Source: a virus. From it: a stretch of DNA of 64,000 nucleotides. The stretch lies in IMG/VR virus record IMGVR_UViG_3300023179_000030, positions 62,001-126,000 of that record; one strand, 5' to 3'. This document shows positions 31,701 to 37,632 of this stretch, one piece after another (position 1 is the first letter of the stretch; every line of letters starts with the position of its first letter). The notes below the pieces were generated by a model, which saw only the letters and a list, made by a program, of their open reading frames with translations, searched no databases and was not told the DNA's origin. A program made the position numbers and the translations under genes.

Positions 31701-32738
31701 GATGGAACAACTTATACTGGAACTGCTAACATAGATACAACAATTTCCAGCTTATATTCTGACTTGGCACTTGGTACTAGATCTGAGGACATCATCATTG
31801 ATGGCAATGCCTATGTAAGCACTTACAGCAGTCATGCTCCTGAAGAATTGATACCGGGCCGTGTCTATGACACAATGGATATGAAAATAACTACTCTAGC
31901 AGTTAATCCACTATCAGCGGCCTATTCGTATTGGATTTATAACCTAGGATTTTATGTGCTAAGTGTACCAGTAATTGACGGTGGTAGGGGTTACAGTGCT
32001 GGAAATGTCGCAGTTACAATACAAGGCGGGTCTCCCACCACTATTGCAACTGCATCCCCAATCTTGGATGCCAATGGTAGCATAACTTCAATAACACTGG
32101 TAGCTCCTGGCTATAACGGCCAAAGATATTATACCGTTCCAAATGTAGTAATAACAGGATCCAATACAAGCCCGGCTAGAGCAGCAGCCTATCTTGGACA
32201 AACTGACTGGGGAACATTTGATTATCGATTGTTTAAAGACATGAATGATAATTGGCAATTTTTGAAGATACCCAGCGATGGTACAACTACATTGGTAACC
32301 ACTGATGCTTTAACCAACAACTTTTTACAAGTGGCTAATGCTTCTGTGCTATCAGGACCTGATCCCACTGGGGCAAATCCTGGCGTGGTTTATATCAACG
32401 GGGAACGTATTACTTACTGGACTAAAGAATCTACTTATAACACGATGACAAATTTAAGGCGTGGCACTGCTGGTACAGGTGCCAAAGCACATGCTATAGG
32501 TAGTTTGGTAGTGGACGCCGGGGCTTCCCAGATTGTCCCAAGCAGTGATAATTATACTTGGACTCCAAATGCAAATGTGACTAAAACAACCACATCGGGT
32601 GCAACTTATACTTTCCTAGCAAATACACCATATATACGTAGTAATCTATGGTATAATACTGGATCTACCACAGCAACCGATGGTTCAGGGCTGTATAACA
32701 GTACTAAATTGCAGGTTATATTTGTCAAACAGTCTTAG
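19731..32738 (+). CDS. Giant 4335-residue virion protein with YHYH and beta-propeller-like domains
   Basis: One uninterrupted frame of 13 kb following gp6, in the position of T4 gene 7, so a peripheral wedge protein (gp7-like) or fused fibre is likely. Visible parts: an N-terminal region with the short motif LTRGGTYKF near 182; a YHYH-type domain at about 555-690 (GDYHYRSSKF, GHSKLIGFAADGYPIYGPYG); FG-GAP-like beta-propeller repeats at about 2520-3130 (KFGSTVVLS, KFGYSVAIS, NFGFSLACS, QFGYSVDIC, YFGQKVKIN, each about 110 residues apart and followed by a G-A/C-P turn); GGSGYTSAP/GGRGYSAGN repeats near 3817 and 4083; and NGERITYW...LRRGTAGTG near 4225-4250. Surface exposure and receptor or glycan contact are inferred. 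Confidence 0.85.
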   Translation: MPTTKTSPLLPSVFQTVTNQKFLNATLDQLVTEPNLKPLNGYVGRKFAPGFSSISDYVREPDAARADYQLEPSVVVKNTNTAEVEFHVTYPEVLQKINYYGGNIANPGHLWSSEYYSYTPHINLDAFINFGQYYWLPNGPDSVPVISNLVELEKTFYVYPDSGLSTYNLSGFGTISNPDLVLTRGGTYKFIVNQTGKPFWIQSDPGISGLQTSSNNLSSREILGVTNNGEDAGTVTFTVPDKTAQDVYISLPVVDSIDLVTTLKYSQIQGQLLSTLNTTYGGIDGQTSNLNNKLMVFGTYYANSSDWTANSITVPINQRYDIWRIQLTPVGSDFTVSLVYVQDIPMVNKVIVQSGNTYANTQWFKNGSEYLEIVPNITANLDTLYYQDGVNPGQFGVIKIVDAGANILNVTTEILGKQNYISPNGIKFTNGLKVKFDSDVIPAKYQNSEFYVEGVGDAITLTAVNDLIVSFSGSRSNFDPTSRFLQAATSANLNTTKTELVITTTDVPDGTSVKHGVFPNTSNTNYIVEQTLVLTYPYRGGLNSIGEHTSTTLTSDPIGVTVPGILINGVSNQWYVPGQNGSTWHYDAEQVLINGEDIYGGSTGDAGDYHYRSSKFITANAWGSLTGFTSGYTETDGHSKLIGFAADGYPIYGPYGYANANSSLGGVTRMTSSYTASNTGAYRPVSKTVTVTTGTTGNIIVVSSTVGLNPGMRITINDAGITSGSVWILNNGLHTAVGPSLFTAGATQVLLSSNVTVTAGASLTFEFLAGAFIEDYTYVPGSGTLDQFNGRYGVTPDFPNKTYAYFATVDTLGNPVYPYFVGQSFYGSLEADINTSLLEPDYIISNRSSTDLNPWSRRNRWFHSDVISISNQYNKTTAILDQNYRAKRPIIEFNPNLQMYDFGKRGLAPVDLFDTTITQPFIDIEGASSYYIDDINLFDGMRIIFAADADPLTRGKIWVVNFIDVVGTSTSDPTIIHLTLADDGDVQDNDTVSVFNGSNNGKSFWYHDSQWDEGQAKTGLNQAPKFDVFDNEGVSFSDLTKYQINNNSLAFTGTKLFSYKLGTGSDDPVLGFPLSYKNFNNIGDILFENNFDVDTFSYRVNSVDYTSNVNLGFLHRNNSDSTTTKLNVWTTVVEDSKQYQDISYIYDGINNEFLIDVSPQPTATIPNLKVYVNFNLLKTADYQIYNLSGSNKNIAIDKTLIKDGDKIDILVYSEEISKIGFFEIPSNLNLNAQNTVLSTPTLGELRNHISKLTQNSVLFSGTYPGASNLRDINVEAQGGTMLQQSSPTSLASLFLTDDSMNFVNSLNSASQEYTRFKNKFITTASQSNLIDYSNPVDSVDLIIKQINQVKNKSFPWFYSDMVPHGDNKNTITYTVYNTLLTNYEITNVFSNTELSNQACLVYLNGIQLLYGIDYTFLTTGPGVQLTSQVSLTVGDVITIVEYNDTDGNWIPETPTKLGLYPKFTPKLYVDYTYLTPQTMIQGHDGSLTPAFGDFRDDLILELEKRIYNNIKSNYDFKSFNIFDSKPGKFRDTGYSQSDFNNIVAKGYLPWIGFNRLDYSTNSTYDSTNAFTFNYSKALDVIDGKQLPGSWRACFEYFYDTQRPNTNPWEMLGFSEQPEWWEETYGPAPYTSGNLDLWTDLQNGYIAGGDRAGIDTKFARPGLLSIIPVNENGQLIPPQGLLTSKYNTSDFNRNWAVGQYSPTETAWRNSSEYPFAVQLMMALTQPAKYFALAAMPDKYRYNSELKQYLNTETNRRLNQSDIVINGDFDSGIISRSAGYINWIGDYLTTLGITSKANLKHYISDYTIQLSYRMAGFSGKQYLKVLAEQNSPNSINESILIPDSDFDLILNKSTPVSNPRYSAVIVEKTATGYKLSGYDNRNPYFTVVQPAITGDYKVIEVLSSSVNYYTTFTNYKVSIPYGTEFANVQQIAGFLAGYERYLIAQGFRFDYYDSDLGQIRNWELSIKEFMFWQKQNWPVSSILVLGPAADIITLSNTNAAVDEIMNSYYGSKIMTQNFVVLDSDSYSVLRDGNVFRVNLDTKNGDLIAFADFNLVQYEHVLICNNKTQFNDVIYDPAMGQRQFRLKLVGAKTGGWTGTLTPEGYMYNKPGVPSWRAATDYLRGDLIEYKNFYYTAIADIPGTTDFNSNNWLPVDKNKIKSGLLNNLATNAGAAVNFYDTDIVNLESKFDLYSLGLIGYRNRSYLNDLGLDDTSQVKFYQGFIKEKGTLNAIDALGKVSFTGQDSNVEISEKWAFRVGNYGSLGTNQFVEMVLDENYVLNNPTSLAVLSNNTVVYSSIYSDDTALFKTSESNWAPPFLLNRNSNSNRSDDIQTAGFVNIDDVDYTVFDLNDTASLSTDISNIGVGSIIWAAKDYTQKWNVFRVNENQTNVIEIYNGLDNKLLMVTDTPHSLSIDDAIVINNADTFNGFYRVQTVESQTTFTVLYSGSLTGFSTVTLLCPLYKLSSLRVKYASDITSLPMSTPGWQDDDKVWVGEDSSTVEWAVYNKSSPWAAQSALPRGAIYSNDKFGSTVVLSLDNNFAAAGVPGFSSNVGAIVNYVRTVSGDLLEDQTFVSLANATVNMGSSLANGNKYLITGAPGSSTNRGYAFVYNRSTSGQLTPYQILTTSSASSGKFGYSVAISKDDQWAFVGCPGTDTVAVYGFDSTISTVTQTIIANGVLTSFALSFTPASAELLYVSSSLTSYVPYVDYTITGSTIVFSTAPAASSIVIRQRAGFKYFTTISYSGTGSNFGFSLACSTEGAQVVIGAPLATVTYNSTPLTKSGSVIVYNRSVDNFIAIANQTIFGGSTISLTNFNKVYIDGVLKTIAVDYIIAASTKVQFNTPLTAGQVVTIETNSFNRIGEYTPKVPTALSQFGYSVDICPNNCSVYIGAPYKSTTKYFTGSAYRFLNQGRVYGTITGTVSNPTVNSGDSIRINNFEVVFTTTSLGSVVNAINATLIPGVTASAVNGYLKLDSISTLSADKLRILPGVGSAITDLGLKTFVETEEISNPTGNAYDYFGQKVKINTNSDVLGVGSTEATTIVPTTFDLTTKVTTFDSSSTTFNDPIPSGAVWVLSYLNDSRNNIDHAGKFSFVQQLTLSVLKDLGISLANYVKFGSDFAFTNTNLLVGASAENSIATNGGRIYQFSNSEELKGWDVVRSQTDKVDIDSLKRAYIYNTDTQTILYNLDYIDPAKGKILGQAEQNITYKTDYDPAFYNYSVSSSATLDQQFHWNSTQVGQVWWDLSTVKYIDYEQGTNSYRTANWGRVFPGSSINVYEWVESLYLPSLYVTNGGDGIPKYPDDSAYVLMTHVDPATNVVTLRYYFWVSGKTSVSLGLANRTMPIVTIADYISNPKNSGIKYLAAIKDDAVAVYNVVGQTTGKSIILHIDYATELNSNLIHSEYALLSEVGTNVSSIPTSLYKKLVDSASGIDLFGNTVPDPALSVQNRYGISVRPRQSMFVNRKLALKEMVSYVNTVFAENIISQGFDLTKLSSGEPIPMSESGAYDVEVQTIEELGYLDITSLATGYKVLVATDTSVSGLWTIYTKQSSNTWLLTRSQSYRTTDYWQYIDWYAPGFDKTVRPAYTVNTLADLANLKLVAQDIVKIKNNGQGKWLLLQIFPNVINTIGIESGTIELKSNLYNLSNYSMGYGNDNFDSGPFDKNPNLEIRIIMEALRDDIFINQLKDKFLTLFFVFIYYILDEQKFVDWVFKTSFIDVLHKIKGLAQPQIYSKENQDYYRQYIEEVKPYHTTIREYVIDYQGTDNFTGYVGDFDVPAYYDNTLQMYRSPSGEFLQDIDALNTGLQYRDWLLSYTYSISEITIANGGSGYTSAPTITITGSTIGNDALARATINNGAITGVEILYAGTNYTSQPVITVTGGGGSGAALYARLGNSTTRKMKTTLVYDRLTYGTSVQLWAANTAFTQGSLVSYNQTAYIVDTTFTSGSTFSADNLTVYPAYKLDNANDRIQSYYSPTTGQPGKDFSLLQSGIEYPGLMLDGTTYTGTANIDTTISSLYSDLALGTRSEDIIIDGNAYVSTYSSHAPEELIPGRVYDTMDMKITTLAVNPLSAAYSYWIYNLGFYVLSVPVIDGGRGYSAGNVAVTIQGGSPTTIATASPILDANGSITSITLVAPGYNGQRYYTVPNVVITGSNTSPARAAAYLGQTDWGTFDYRLFKDMNDNWQFLKIPSDGTTTLVTTDALTNNFLQVANASVLSGPDPTGANPGVVYINGERITYWTKESTYNTMTNLRRGTAGTGAKAHAIGSLVVDAGASQIVPSSDNYTWTPNANVTKTTTSGATYTFLANTPYIRSNLWYNTGSTTATDGSGLYNSTKLQVIFVKQS

Positions 32739-32746
32739 GCTAAATA
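32739..32746 (+). promoter_or_regulatory. GCTAAATA element, candidate late promoter
   Basis: GCTAAATA overlaps the stop codon of the giant gene (TAG at 32736-32738 just precedes it) and lies 20 nt before the ATG of the membrane protein gene, opening a second late unit. Confidence 0.4.
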
Positions 32747-32766
32747 ATGTACAACGAGAATATATT

Positions 32767-33138
32767 ATGAATGATTTTTTACCATTGGTATTGGTTGCGC
32801 TGGGGTTGGTGCTGTATGTCTGGTTATTTTGGATCGCTTATGTACTTGTCATGGGGTTTTATCGTGCAAAATTGGATAATAGATTGACATTGACCACCAT
32901 GATTTTGGGAGCACCATTTATACTTACTGGTTTAATTATGGATGTGATCGCTAACATAGTCATTGCTCCTATAGTGTTTTTAGATCCGCCACAAGAACTA
33001 CTGGTGACCTTAAGATTGCAAAGGTATCTAAAACAACCTGCAGGTTGGAGAAATAGCCTAGCACAGTACATTTGTACTAACTTCTTAGATATTTTTGACC
33101 CATCAGGTAAACATTGCTTTCATCCAATGGATAAATAA
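32767..33138 (+). CDS. Small membrane protein of unknown function
   Basis: A 123-residue protein from the ATG at 32767. Two hydrophobic segments, about residues 5-35 and 43-75, are followed by a basic, soluble tail ending in an FDPSGKHC motif. Small phage membrane proteins with a C-terminal FDP-x-G-x-HC signature are widespread next to tail genes, but I know of no proven function. The position between tail genes suggests a late product, perhaps acting at the inner membrane. An in-frame upstream extension to 32680 would overlap the giant gene and is rejected. Confidence 0.7.
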   Translation: MNDFLPLVLVALGLVLYVWLFWIAYVLVMGFYRAKLDNRLTLTTMILGAPFILTGLIMDVIANIVIAPIVFLDPPQELLVTLRLQRYLKQPAGWRNSLAQYICTNFLDIFDPSGKHCFHPMDK

Positions 33139-33146
33139 TTAATACT

Positions 33147-33302
33147 ATGAATCAAACAAAAGACGAAACTCAAGAAAAGAAATCTGAACTGATACTGGAA
33201 TCCACTGACCGACCACATGAATCCACTGGAATTTATGTACGCGGATTTTTAAAAATCAGTGACCCAGAGACCAAAGAGGTTCTAATAGAAACATCAAATT
33301 AA
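33147..33302 (+). CDS. 51-residue protein resembling the N-terminus of the next gene
   Basis: ATG 33147 to TAA 33300-33302. The hydrophilic N-terminus is followed by YVRGFLKISDPETKEVLIET, which lines up with IIQGHIKIYDPVSGEVFQD at the start of the structural protein encoded from 33313. It may be a short paralogue or a decayed duplicate. It lies between two tail genes with 8-10 nt spacings, in the same operon. Function unknown. Confidence 0.55.
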   Translation: MNQTKDETQEKKSELILESTDRPHESTGIYVRGFLKISDPETKEVLIETSN

Positions 33303-33312
33303 TGGATTAACA

Positions 33313-33906
33313 ATGTTTGACAAAAATAATACAATAATTCAAGGCCATATTAAAATATATGACCCAGTCTCAGGGGAAGTTTTTCAAGACAGACCCAACG
33401 CTATTCATTATGAAAATATCAGTGAAGCATTAGCTCAAAGTTTGGGCAATAAAGGCACAGGCTTTATAGAATATATGGCTTTTGGCAACGGGGGAACAGC
33501 GGTGGACAGCACTGGGGTCATAACATATTTGCCTGCTAATACTTATGGTCAAAATGCAGCTCTATATAATCAAACTTATTCTAAAATAGTAGATAACACC
33601 AGCGCCTTAAATCTGGACCCTGCAAGAAATTATATTGAGGTACGACATACTCCGGGGTTAATATATACTGATTTGTTTGTTAGTTGCCTATTAGACTATG
33701 CTGAACCAGCAGATCAGCAAACATTTGACAACAGCGCTACTATGCAGGGTTCCTATGTATTTGATGAAATGGGACTGGTCAGTGGCAGCGGGAAATTGCT
33801 TACCCACGTGATTTTTCACCCTGCACAAAAAGCATTGAATAGATTAATACAAATTGATTACACAATTAGAATTCAGTCACTTACTAATCTAAGCAGCAAT
33901 TTGTAA
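33313..33906 (+). CDS. Conserved virion structural protein
   Basis: A 197-residue protein whose pattern I associate with a conserved structural protein of marine T4-like phages: GHIKIYDPVSGEVF, then an NAIHYENISEALAQSL helix, MAFGNGGTAV, a long TYxxNAALYNQTYSKIVD region and TFDEMGL-like VFDEMGLVSG. No precise T4 equivalent can be given. It sits between the giant wedge-associated protein and the collar-domain fibre, so it may be an adaptor in the tail-fibre network. The ATG has a weak GGA upstream. Confidence 0.7.
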   Translation: MFDKNNTIIQGHIKIYDPVSGEVFQDRPNAIHYENISEALAQSLGNKGTGFIEYMAFGNGGTAVDSTGVITYLPANTYGQNAALYNQTYSKIVDNTSALNLDPARNYIEVRHTPGLIYTDLFVSCLLDYAEPADQQTFDNSATMQGSYVFDEMGLVSGSGKLLTHVIFHPAQKALNRLIQIDYTIRIQSLTNLSSNL

Positions 33907-33924
33907 TAACTGGAATTACTGGAC

Positions 33925-35535
33925 ATGTCATATACTATAAACTTAACCAATGGTACAACATTAACAACGATTGATGACGGCACTATCAATAACACGTCAA
34001 CAACATTGACGTTGGTGGGAAAAAACTATTCGGGTTATGGTGCCTTTTTAGCAGACAATTTTGTACAATTATTGGAAAACGGCAGCAACAGTACCGCCCC
34101 AGAGACACCACTGACTGGACAATTATGGTGGGATACTGCTGGTAATTTAAAAGTATATACAGGGTCAACTTTTAAGACATTAAGCAGCACCACAGTGGGC
34201 AACGCTGCTCCCACCAGCGCAGTAACCGGCAATGCTTGGTGGGATACTGTCAATCAACAATTTAATGTTTACAATGGCTCAAGTTGGGTACTAGTTGGTC
34301 CATCGTTTAGTGCAGCAGGCACCAACGGCACAGTGGTGGGCACTATCTTAGATACTTCTAGTGCACCACACATAACAGTCAATGTTTATATTTCCAGCAC
34401 CTTGGTTGCTGTGGTAAGCAAAGATCCCAGTTATACTCCCCAGACTCCTATAACTGGATTCTCAACTATTAACCCAGGTTTTAATTTGGCCAGCACCAGC
34501 GCAATCTCCAATATTGCTTATTGGGGAACAGCCAGTGATGCCAGTACATTGGGCAATGTCGCAGCAGCTAAGTATGCTCGAAAAGATATTGCAGAAACTT
34601 TTGCCAATGCTGTAAGTATCAATAATAATTTAGGTTTAACCATTGGAAATGCCGGCGTACTAACAGCCAGTGTAAGTGGAAACCTAGCACAAATAACCAA
34701 TAATGTCAACAACGCCAACATTGCTATTAGAGCAAATATCGGTGGCAGTGTCACTAATGCTATATTTGTCAATGGTGCCAGTGGAGCAGCATCATTTGCA
34801 AATGCAATTAGCACAACTGGAAACATTTCTGGCGGTTCAAATATTACGGCGTCAGCCAACATAACAGCCAGTGGCGCACTTGTGACCTCAAACACCACAG
34901 CCTCAACTAGCACCACTACAGGTGCATTATTAGTTTCGGGTGGTGCGGGCATTGCCGGCAACGTAGTTGCAGGCGGCAACGTAGTTGCAGGCGGCAATGT
35001 CACAGCTTCAGGATTTAAACTAAGCTCTGGTATATCCATGGTACCAATGGGTGTTATTGTATTGTGGTATGGATCAATTGCTACAATCCCTTCAGGGTGG
35101 GCATTATGCGATGGAAATAATGGTACTCCCAATCTAGTAGATAGATTTGTTGTTGGTGCTAATACCTCTCCAGCAGTTGGAGCTACCGGTGGTAGCAAAG
35201 ATGCAACTTTAGTATCACATAGTCATGCGATCACTGTCAGCAACCCTTCTCATAGTCACACTGCAACGTTCTCAGGTACAGCATTAGCTGGCCACACCCA
35301 TACATTTGGGGCTGGGCTGTCACCTGGCGGTGGCGGCGGTCTGGGTGGCGGAGATTTGAATTCCGCATCGGGTACCACAACAACATCATCTGAATCTGCC
35401 GGGACCCCAGCTGGTACAGTATCTGTTAATTCCGCTACAACCAGTATTTCAGCATCATCAGACACTCAAGGTGTGACAGCTACCAATGCTAACTTACCGC
35501 CATACTACGCATTAGCATATATAATGAAACTGTGA
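33925..35535 (+). CDS. Tail fibre with C-terminal phage collar domain
   Basis: A 536-residue protein. The N-terminal 130 residues carry two copies of a Trp-rich unit (GQLWWDTAGNLKVYTG and GNAWWDTVNQQFNVYNG), a pattern found in phage fibre attachment regions. The middle is repetitive Ala/Ser/Thr/Asn shaft. From about residue 375 there is a phage tail collar domain (GVIVLWYGS, PSGWALCDG, TPNLVDRFVVG), then HSH and HTH motifs at about 430-460, which in T4 gp12/gp37-type tips bind metal, a Gly-rich loop, and the terminal PPYYALAYIMKL. It is a candidate receptor-binding fibre. Its stop overlaps the next GTG start by 4 nt. Confidence 0.88.
   Translation: MSYTINLTNGTTLTTIDDGTINNTSTTLTLVGKNYSGYGAFLADNFVQLLENGSNSTAPETPLTGQLWWDTAGNLKVYTGSTFKTLSSTTVGNAAPTSAVTGNAWWDTVNQQFNVYNGSSWVLVGPSFSAAGTNGTVVGTILDTSSAPHITVNVYISSTLVAVVSKDPSYTPQTPITGFSTINPGFNLASTSAISNIAYWGTASDASTLGNVAAAKYARKDIAETFANAVSINNNLGLTIGNAGVLTASVSGNLAQITNNVNNANIAIRANIGGSVTNAIFVNGASGAASFANAISTTGNISGGSNITASANITASGALVTSNTTASTSTTTGALLVSGGAGIAGNVVAGGNVVAGGNVTASGFKLSSGISMVPMGVIVLWYGSIATIPSGWALCDGNNGTPNLVDRFVVGANTSPAVGATGGSKDATLVSHSHAITVSNPSHSHTATFSGTALAGHTHTFGAGLSPGGGGGLGGGDLNSASGTTTTSSESAGTPAGTVSVNSATTSISASSDTQGVTATNANLPPYYALAYIMKL
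34957..35010 (+). repeat. 18-nt tandem repeat in the fibre gene
   Basis: Two exact copies of an 18-nt unit (34957-34974 and 34975-34992), encoding GNVVAG, plus a third diverged copy. In-frame repeats of this kind change shaft length by slippage or recombination. Confidence 0.7.
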
Positions 35536-36098
35536 AAGTACAGCTCTCAGCTATTTTTGAACAATTCGAATTTATCACGCCAGGTGCAAAATTCGATGAA
35601 TTATGGGATCAAATTAATAATCACTTAGCTGTGTCTGAACTCAATGATGTCTACATTGAAATCACAGTGAACATATTGACTATCGCCAGTTTTCAAACTA
35701 TAATAAATTTAATTTTTGGTCTAAGGCAAATTTATTCACAACGTCGCCCACGTGTATTTTTTGAATTATCCAATCTGTCTCCAGAATTCCTTAATGCTCA
35801 GTTGTTGCCAGCTAGTAGTTATGATATTGTTGAACATGCCTGGGCCTTTATGATGAAGAAATCTACGTCTGACTCAATTTTTACCAGTGATGAATTAGAT
35901 CAAGTTCAGACGCTATTGGATTGGTTAAATCAAGGTTGCAATAAGTCAAAAGAATATGCTAAACTACAATATGTTGAGTTCTATCACCACATAATGAAGT
36001 TGCAAAATTCCAGCGATAAAAAATTTGAAGATGTATTTCCGGAATTGCAGAATTTTTATAAAACGGCTGAACATCAATACTTACAAACATTAGAATAG
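35532..36098 (+). CDS. Possible radical-SAM 'twitch' remnant without the iron-sulfur domain
   Basis: A 188-residue protein from GTG 35532, overlapping the fibre stop (GTGA). Residues 35-110 look like the last strands of a radical-SAM barrel (VYIEITVNILTIASFQTIIN, then RRPRVFFELSNLSPEF with NAQLLPAS), and the C-terminus ends with KKFEDVFPELQNFYK, as in twitch-domain radical-SAM proteins found beside phage tail genes. The CxxxCxxC cluster motif is absent, so it cannot be an active radical-SAM enzyme on its own. It may be a truncated derivative or a divergent scaffold. The match is by eye and uncertain. Confidence 0.55.
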   Translation: MKVQLSAIFEQFEFITPGAKFDELWDQINNHLAVSELNDVYIEITVNILTIASFQTIINLIFGLRQIYSQRRPRVFFELSNLSPEFLNAQLLPASSYDIVEHAWAFMMKKSTSDSIFTSDELDQVQTLLDWLNQGCNKSKEYAKLQYVEFYHHIMKLQNSSDKKFEDVFPELQNFYKTAEHQYLQTLE

Positions 36099-36107
36099 GA
36101 TCACATT

Positions 36108-36962
36108 GTGGCACAAAAAATCTTAATCATGGGGTTACCCGGGGCGGGCAAGACCTTTTTAGCAACGGCTTTGAAATCTTACCTAGAGGAAAACTCCAGT
36201 GTTAGCACTATGCCAGCAAATCGCCTGGCTAATTATGAAAGTATGCCCAGATCTTATTCGTCAAAGGTAGATTGGTTTAATGCCGACGACATACGACAAC
36301 GTTTTAATGATTGGGATTTTAGCAAAGATGGTAGAATTCGTCAAAGTTTAAGAATGGCTGAGTTTGCATTAAAGTGCACTGGTGATTATGTGATCTGTGA
36401 TTTTGTAGCACCACTAGTTGAGATGCGTGATAATTTTAAAGCAGACTGGACAATCTGGGTTGATACCTTGGATGCAGGTAGATTCGAAGATACTAATCGA
36501 ATTTTTGTACCTCCCACTGACTACGACTTCAGAGTAACCGAACAAGAGGCAGAAAAATGGGCAGCTTTTATTGGTGATCACATATTGCATCAACGGCGCC
36601 GACCAATATTTGAATGGAAACGTGAAAGTGCGTTACTATTGGGAAGATTTCAGCCCTGGCACACTGGTCATCGTGCGTTATTTGAAAGAGCACTCAGCAA
36701 AACAGGACAGGTGATTATTCAAATACGTGACTGTCAAGGTTGGAATGGGTCTAATCCTTTTGAGCTAGAGCAAGTAAAGAACTTTATACGACGTGATTTG
36801 GATCCTCAATATCAAGGCACTTACGAAATTCAAGTGGTGCCCAATATTACAGAAATTGTCTACGGTAGAGATGTCGGCTACAAGATAACTCAAGAAGTAT
36901 TTTCCGACGAGATTCATGCAATCAGCGCCACAAACATTAGAAAATCACTGGGTTTGCAATGA
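36108..36962 (+). CDS. Bifunctional P-loop kinase and NMN adenylyltransferase-like protein
   Basis: A 284-residue fusion from GTG 36108 after AGGA. Residues 1-160 are an adenylylsulfate-kinase-like P-loop kinase (GLPGAGKT 9-16, NADDIR 58-63, VICDFVAPL, a GRFEDTN segment). Residues 175-284 are a cytidylyltransferase-type nucleotidyltransferase close to NadM: GRFQPWHTGH (179-188) and ISATNIR (272-278). NadR of bacteria pairs an NMN adenylyltransferase with a ribosylnicotinamide kinase in the opposite domain order, so NAD salvage is the attractive reading; a sulfate-activation role is less likely because no PAPS pathway is nearby. The stop overlaps the dCMP deaminase start. Confidence 0.82.
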   Translation: MAQKILIMGLPGAGKTFLATALKSYLEENSSVSTMPANRLANYESMPRSYSSKVDWFNADDIRQRFNDWDFSKDGRIRQSLRMAEFALKCTGDYVICDFVAPLVEMRDNFKADWTIWVDTLDAGRFEDTNRIFVPPTDYDFRVTEQEAEKWAAFIGDHILHQRRRPIFEWKRESALLLGRFQPWHTGHRALFERALSKTGQVIIQIRDCQGWNGSNPFELEQVKNFIRRDLDPQYQGTYEIQVVPNITEIVYGRDVGYKITQEVFSDEIHAISATNIRKSLGLQ

Positions 36963-37399
36963 TTAAACCTAGATTTAGAGAATATTACATGGATATTGCA
37001 GATAGAACTGCACTATTGAGTCGAGCTCGTCGATTGCAAGTGGGCTGCGTTATAGTCAAAGATGATAGAATTATCAGTGTTGGCTACAATGGCACTCCCA
37101 GCGGCTGGGACAACAATTGTGAGTTTGAATATCTGAATCCAGAAACAAATGTAGTAGAACTAGTGACCAAACCAGAAGTCTTACACGCAGAAATGAATGC
37201 ATTAATGAAGTTAGCGAGAAGCGTTGAGTCAGGAGAATCCGCAAGCTTGTTTGTTACTCATGCTCCTTGCATGAACTGTGCAAAAAGCATATATCAAAGC
37301 GGAATTAAAGAAGTGTTTTATCGACAAACTTATAAAGATTCACAGGGAACAGAATTCCTAATTAAATGCGGGATTAAAATTGAGAGTTTATCTATATAG
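36959..37399 (+). CDS. cd: Deoxycytidylate deaminase
   Basis: A 146-residue dCMP deaminase. It has the zinc site His76-Ala-Glu78 and PCMNC with Cys104 and Cys107, plus the N-terminal AxxSxARRLQVG pattern. It converts dCMP to dUMP, the substrate of the thymidylate synthase encoded on the other strand just downstream. The ATG overlaps the preceding stop (ATGA), so it is translated with the kinase-adenylyltransferase gene. Its end overlaps the convergent gene at 37392 by 8 nt. It is slightly shorter than T4 Cd (193 residues). Confidence 0.93.
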   Translation: MIKPRFREYYMDIADRTALLSRARRLQVGCVIVKDDRIISVGYNGTPSGWDNNCEFEYLNPETNVVELVTKPEVLHAEMNALMKLARSVESGESASLFVTHAPCMNCAKSIYQSGIKEVFYRQTYKDSQGTEFLIKCGIKIESLSI

Positions 37400-37631
37400 G
37401 CTTTTTCAGTTCATATAATATGCTTGTGTCTTCATCGAAATCCGCCACTATGCTTACTTTGGTCATCATACTATCAAGATGAGTTGATGTGTGATAACTC
37501 ACTGATTTGGCATTGTCTTTGACCCACATACCGAAATCCTCCAGCAGCCAACTATGATGTTTAGTAAAATGCAATTCAATACCTGACACGACTTCAGGGG
37601 CAATCAAAAACTCGTAGACAACTTTTTTCAT
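37392..37631 (-). CDS. Hypothetical protein downstream of thyA
   Basis: A 79-residue protein from the ATG at 37631, one base after the thyA stop. An upstream in-frame ATG inside thyA is rejected. It is a mixed alpha/beta sequence (MKKVVYEFL start, KSVSYHTSTHLDS, VSIVADFDED). I do not recognise the family. It ends the long minus-strand operon and overlaps the convergent dCMP deaminase gene tail to tail; no terminator is seen. Confidence 0.55.
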   Translation of the reverse strand: MKKVVYEFLIAPEVVSGIELHFTKHHSWLLEDFGMWVKDNAKSVSYHTSTHLDSMMTKVSIVADFDEDTSILYELKKPI

Positions 37632-37632
37632 A

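Noticed and set aside
34518-35198. A 226-codon open frame on the minus strand opposite the fibre gene
   Set aside because: It is Ala/Pro/Leu-rich shadow sequence opposite a low-complexity fibre shaft; the plus-strand collar-domain protein explains the region.
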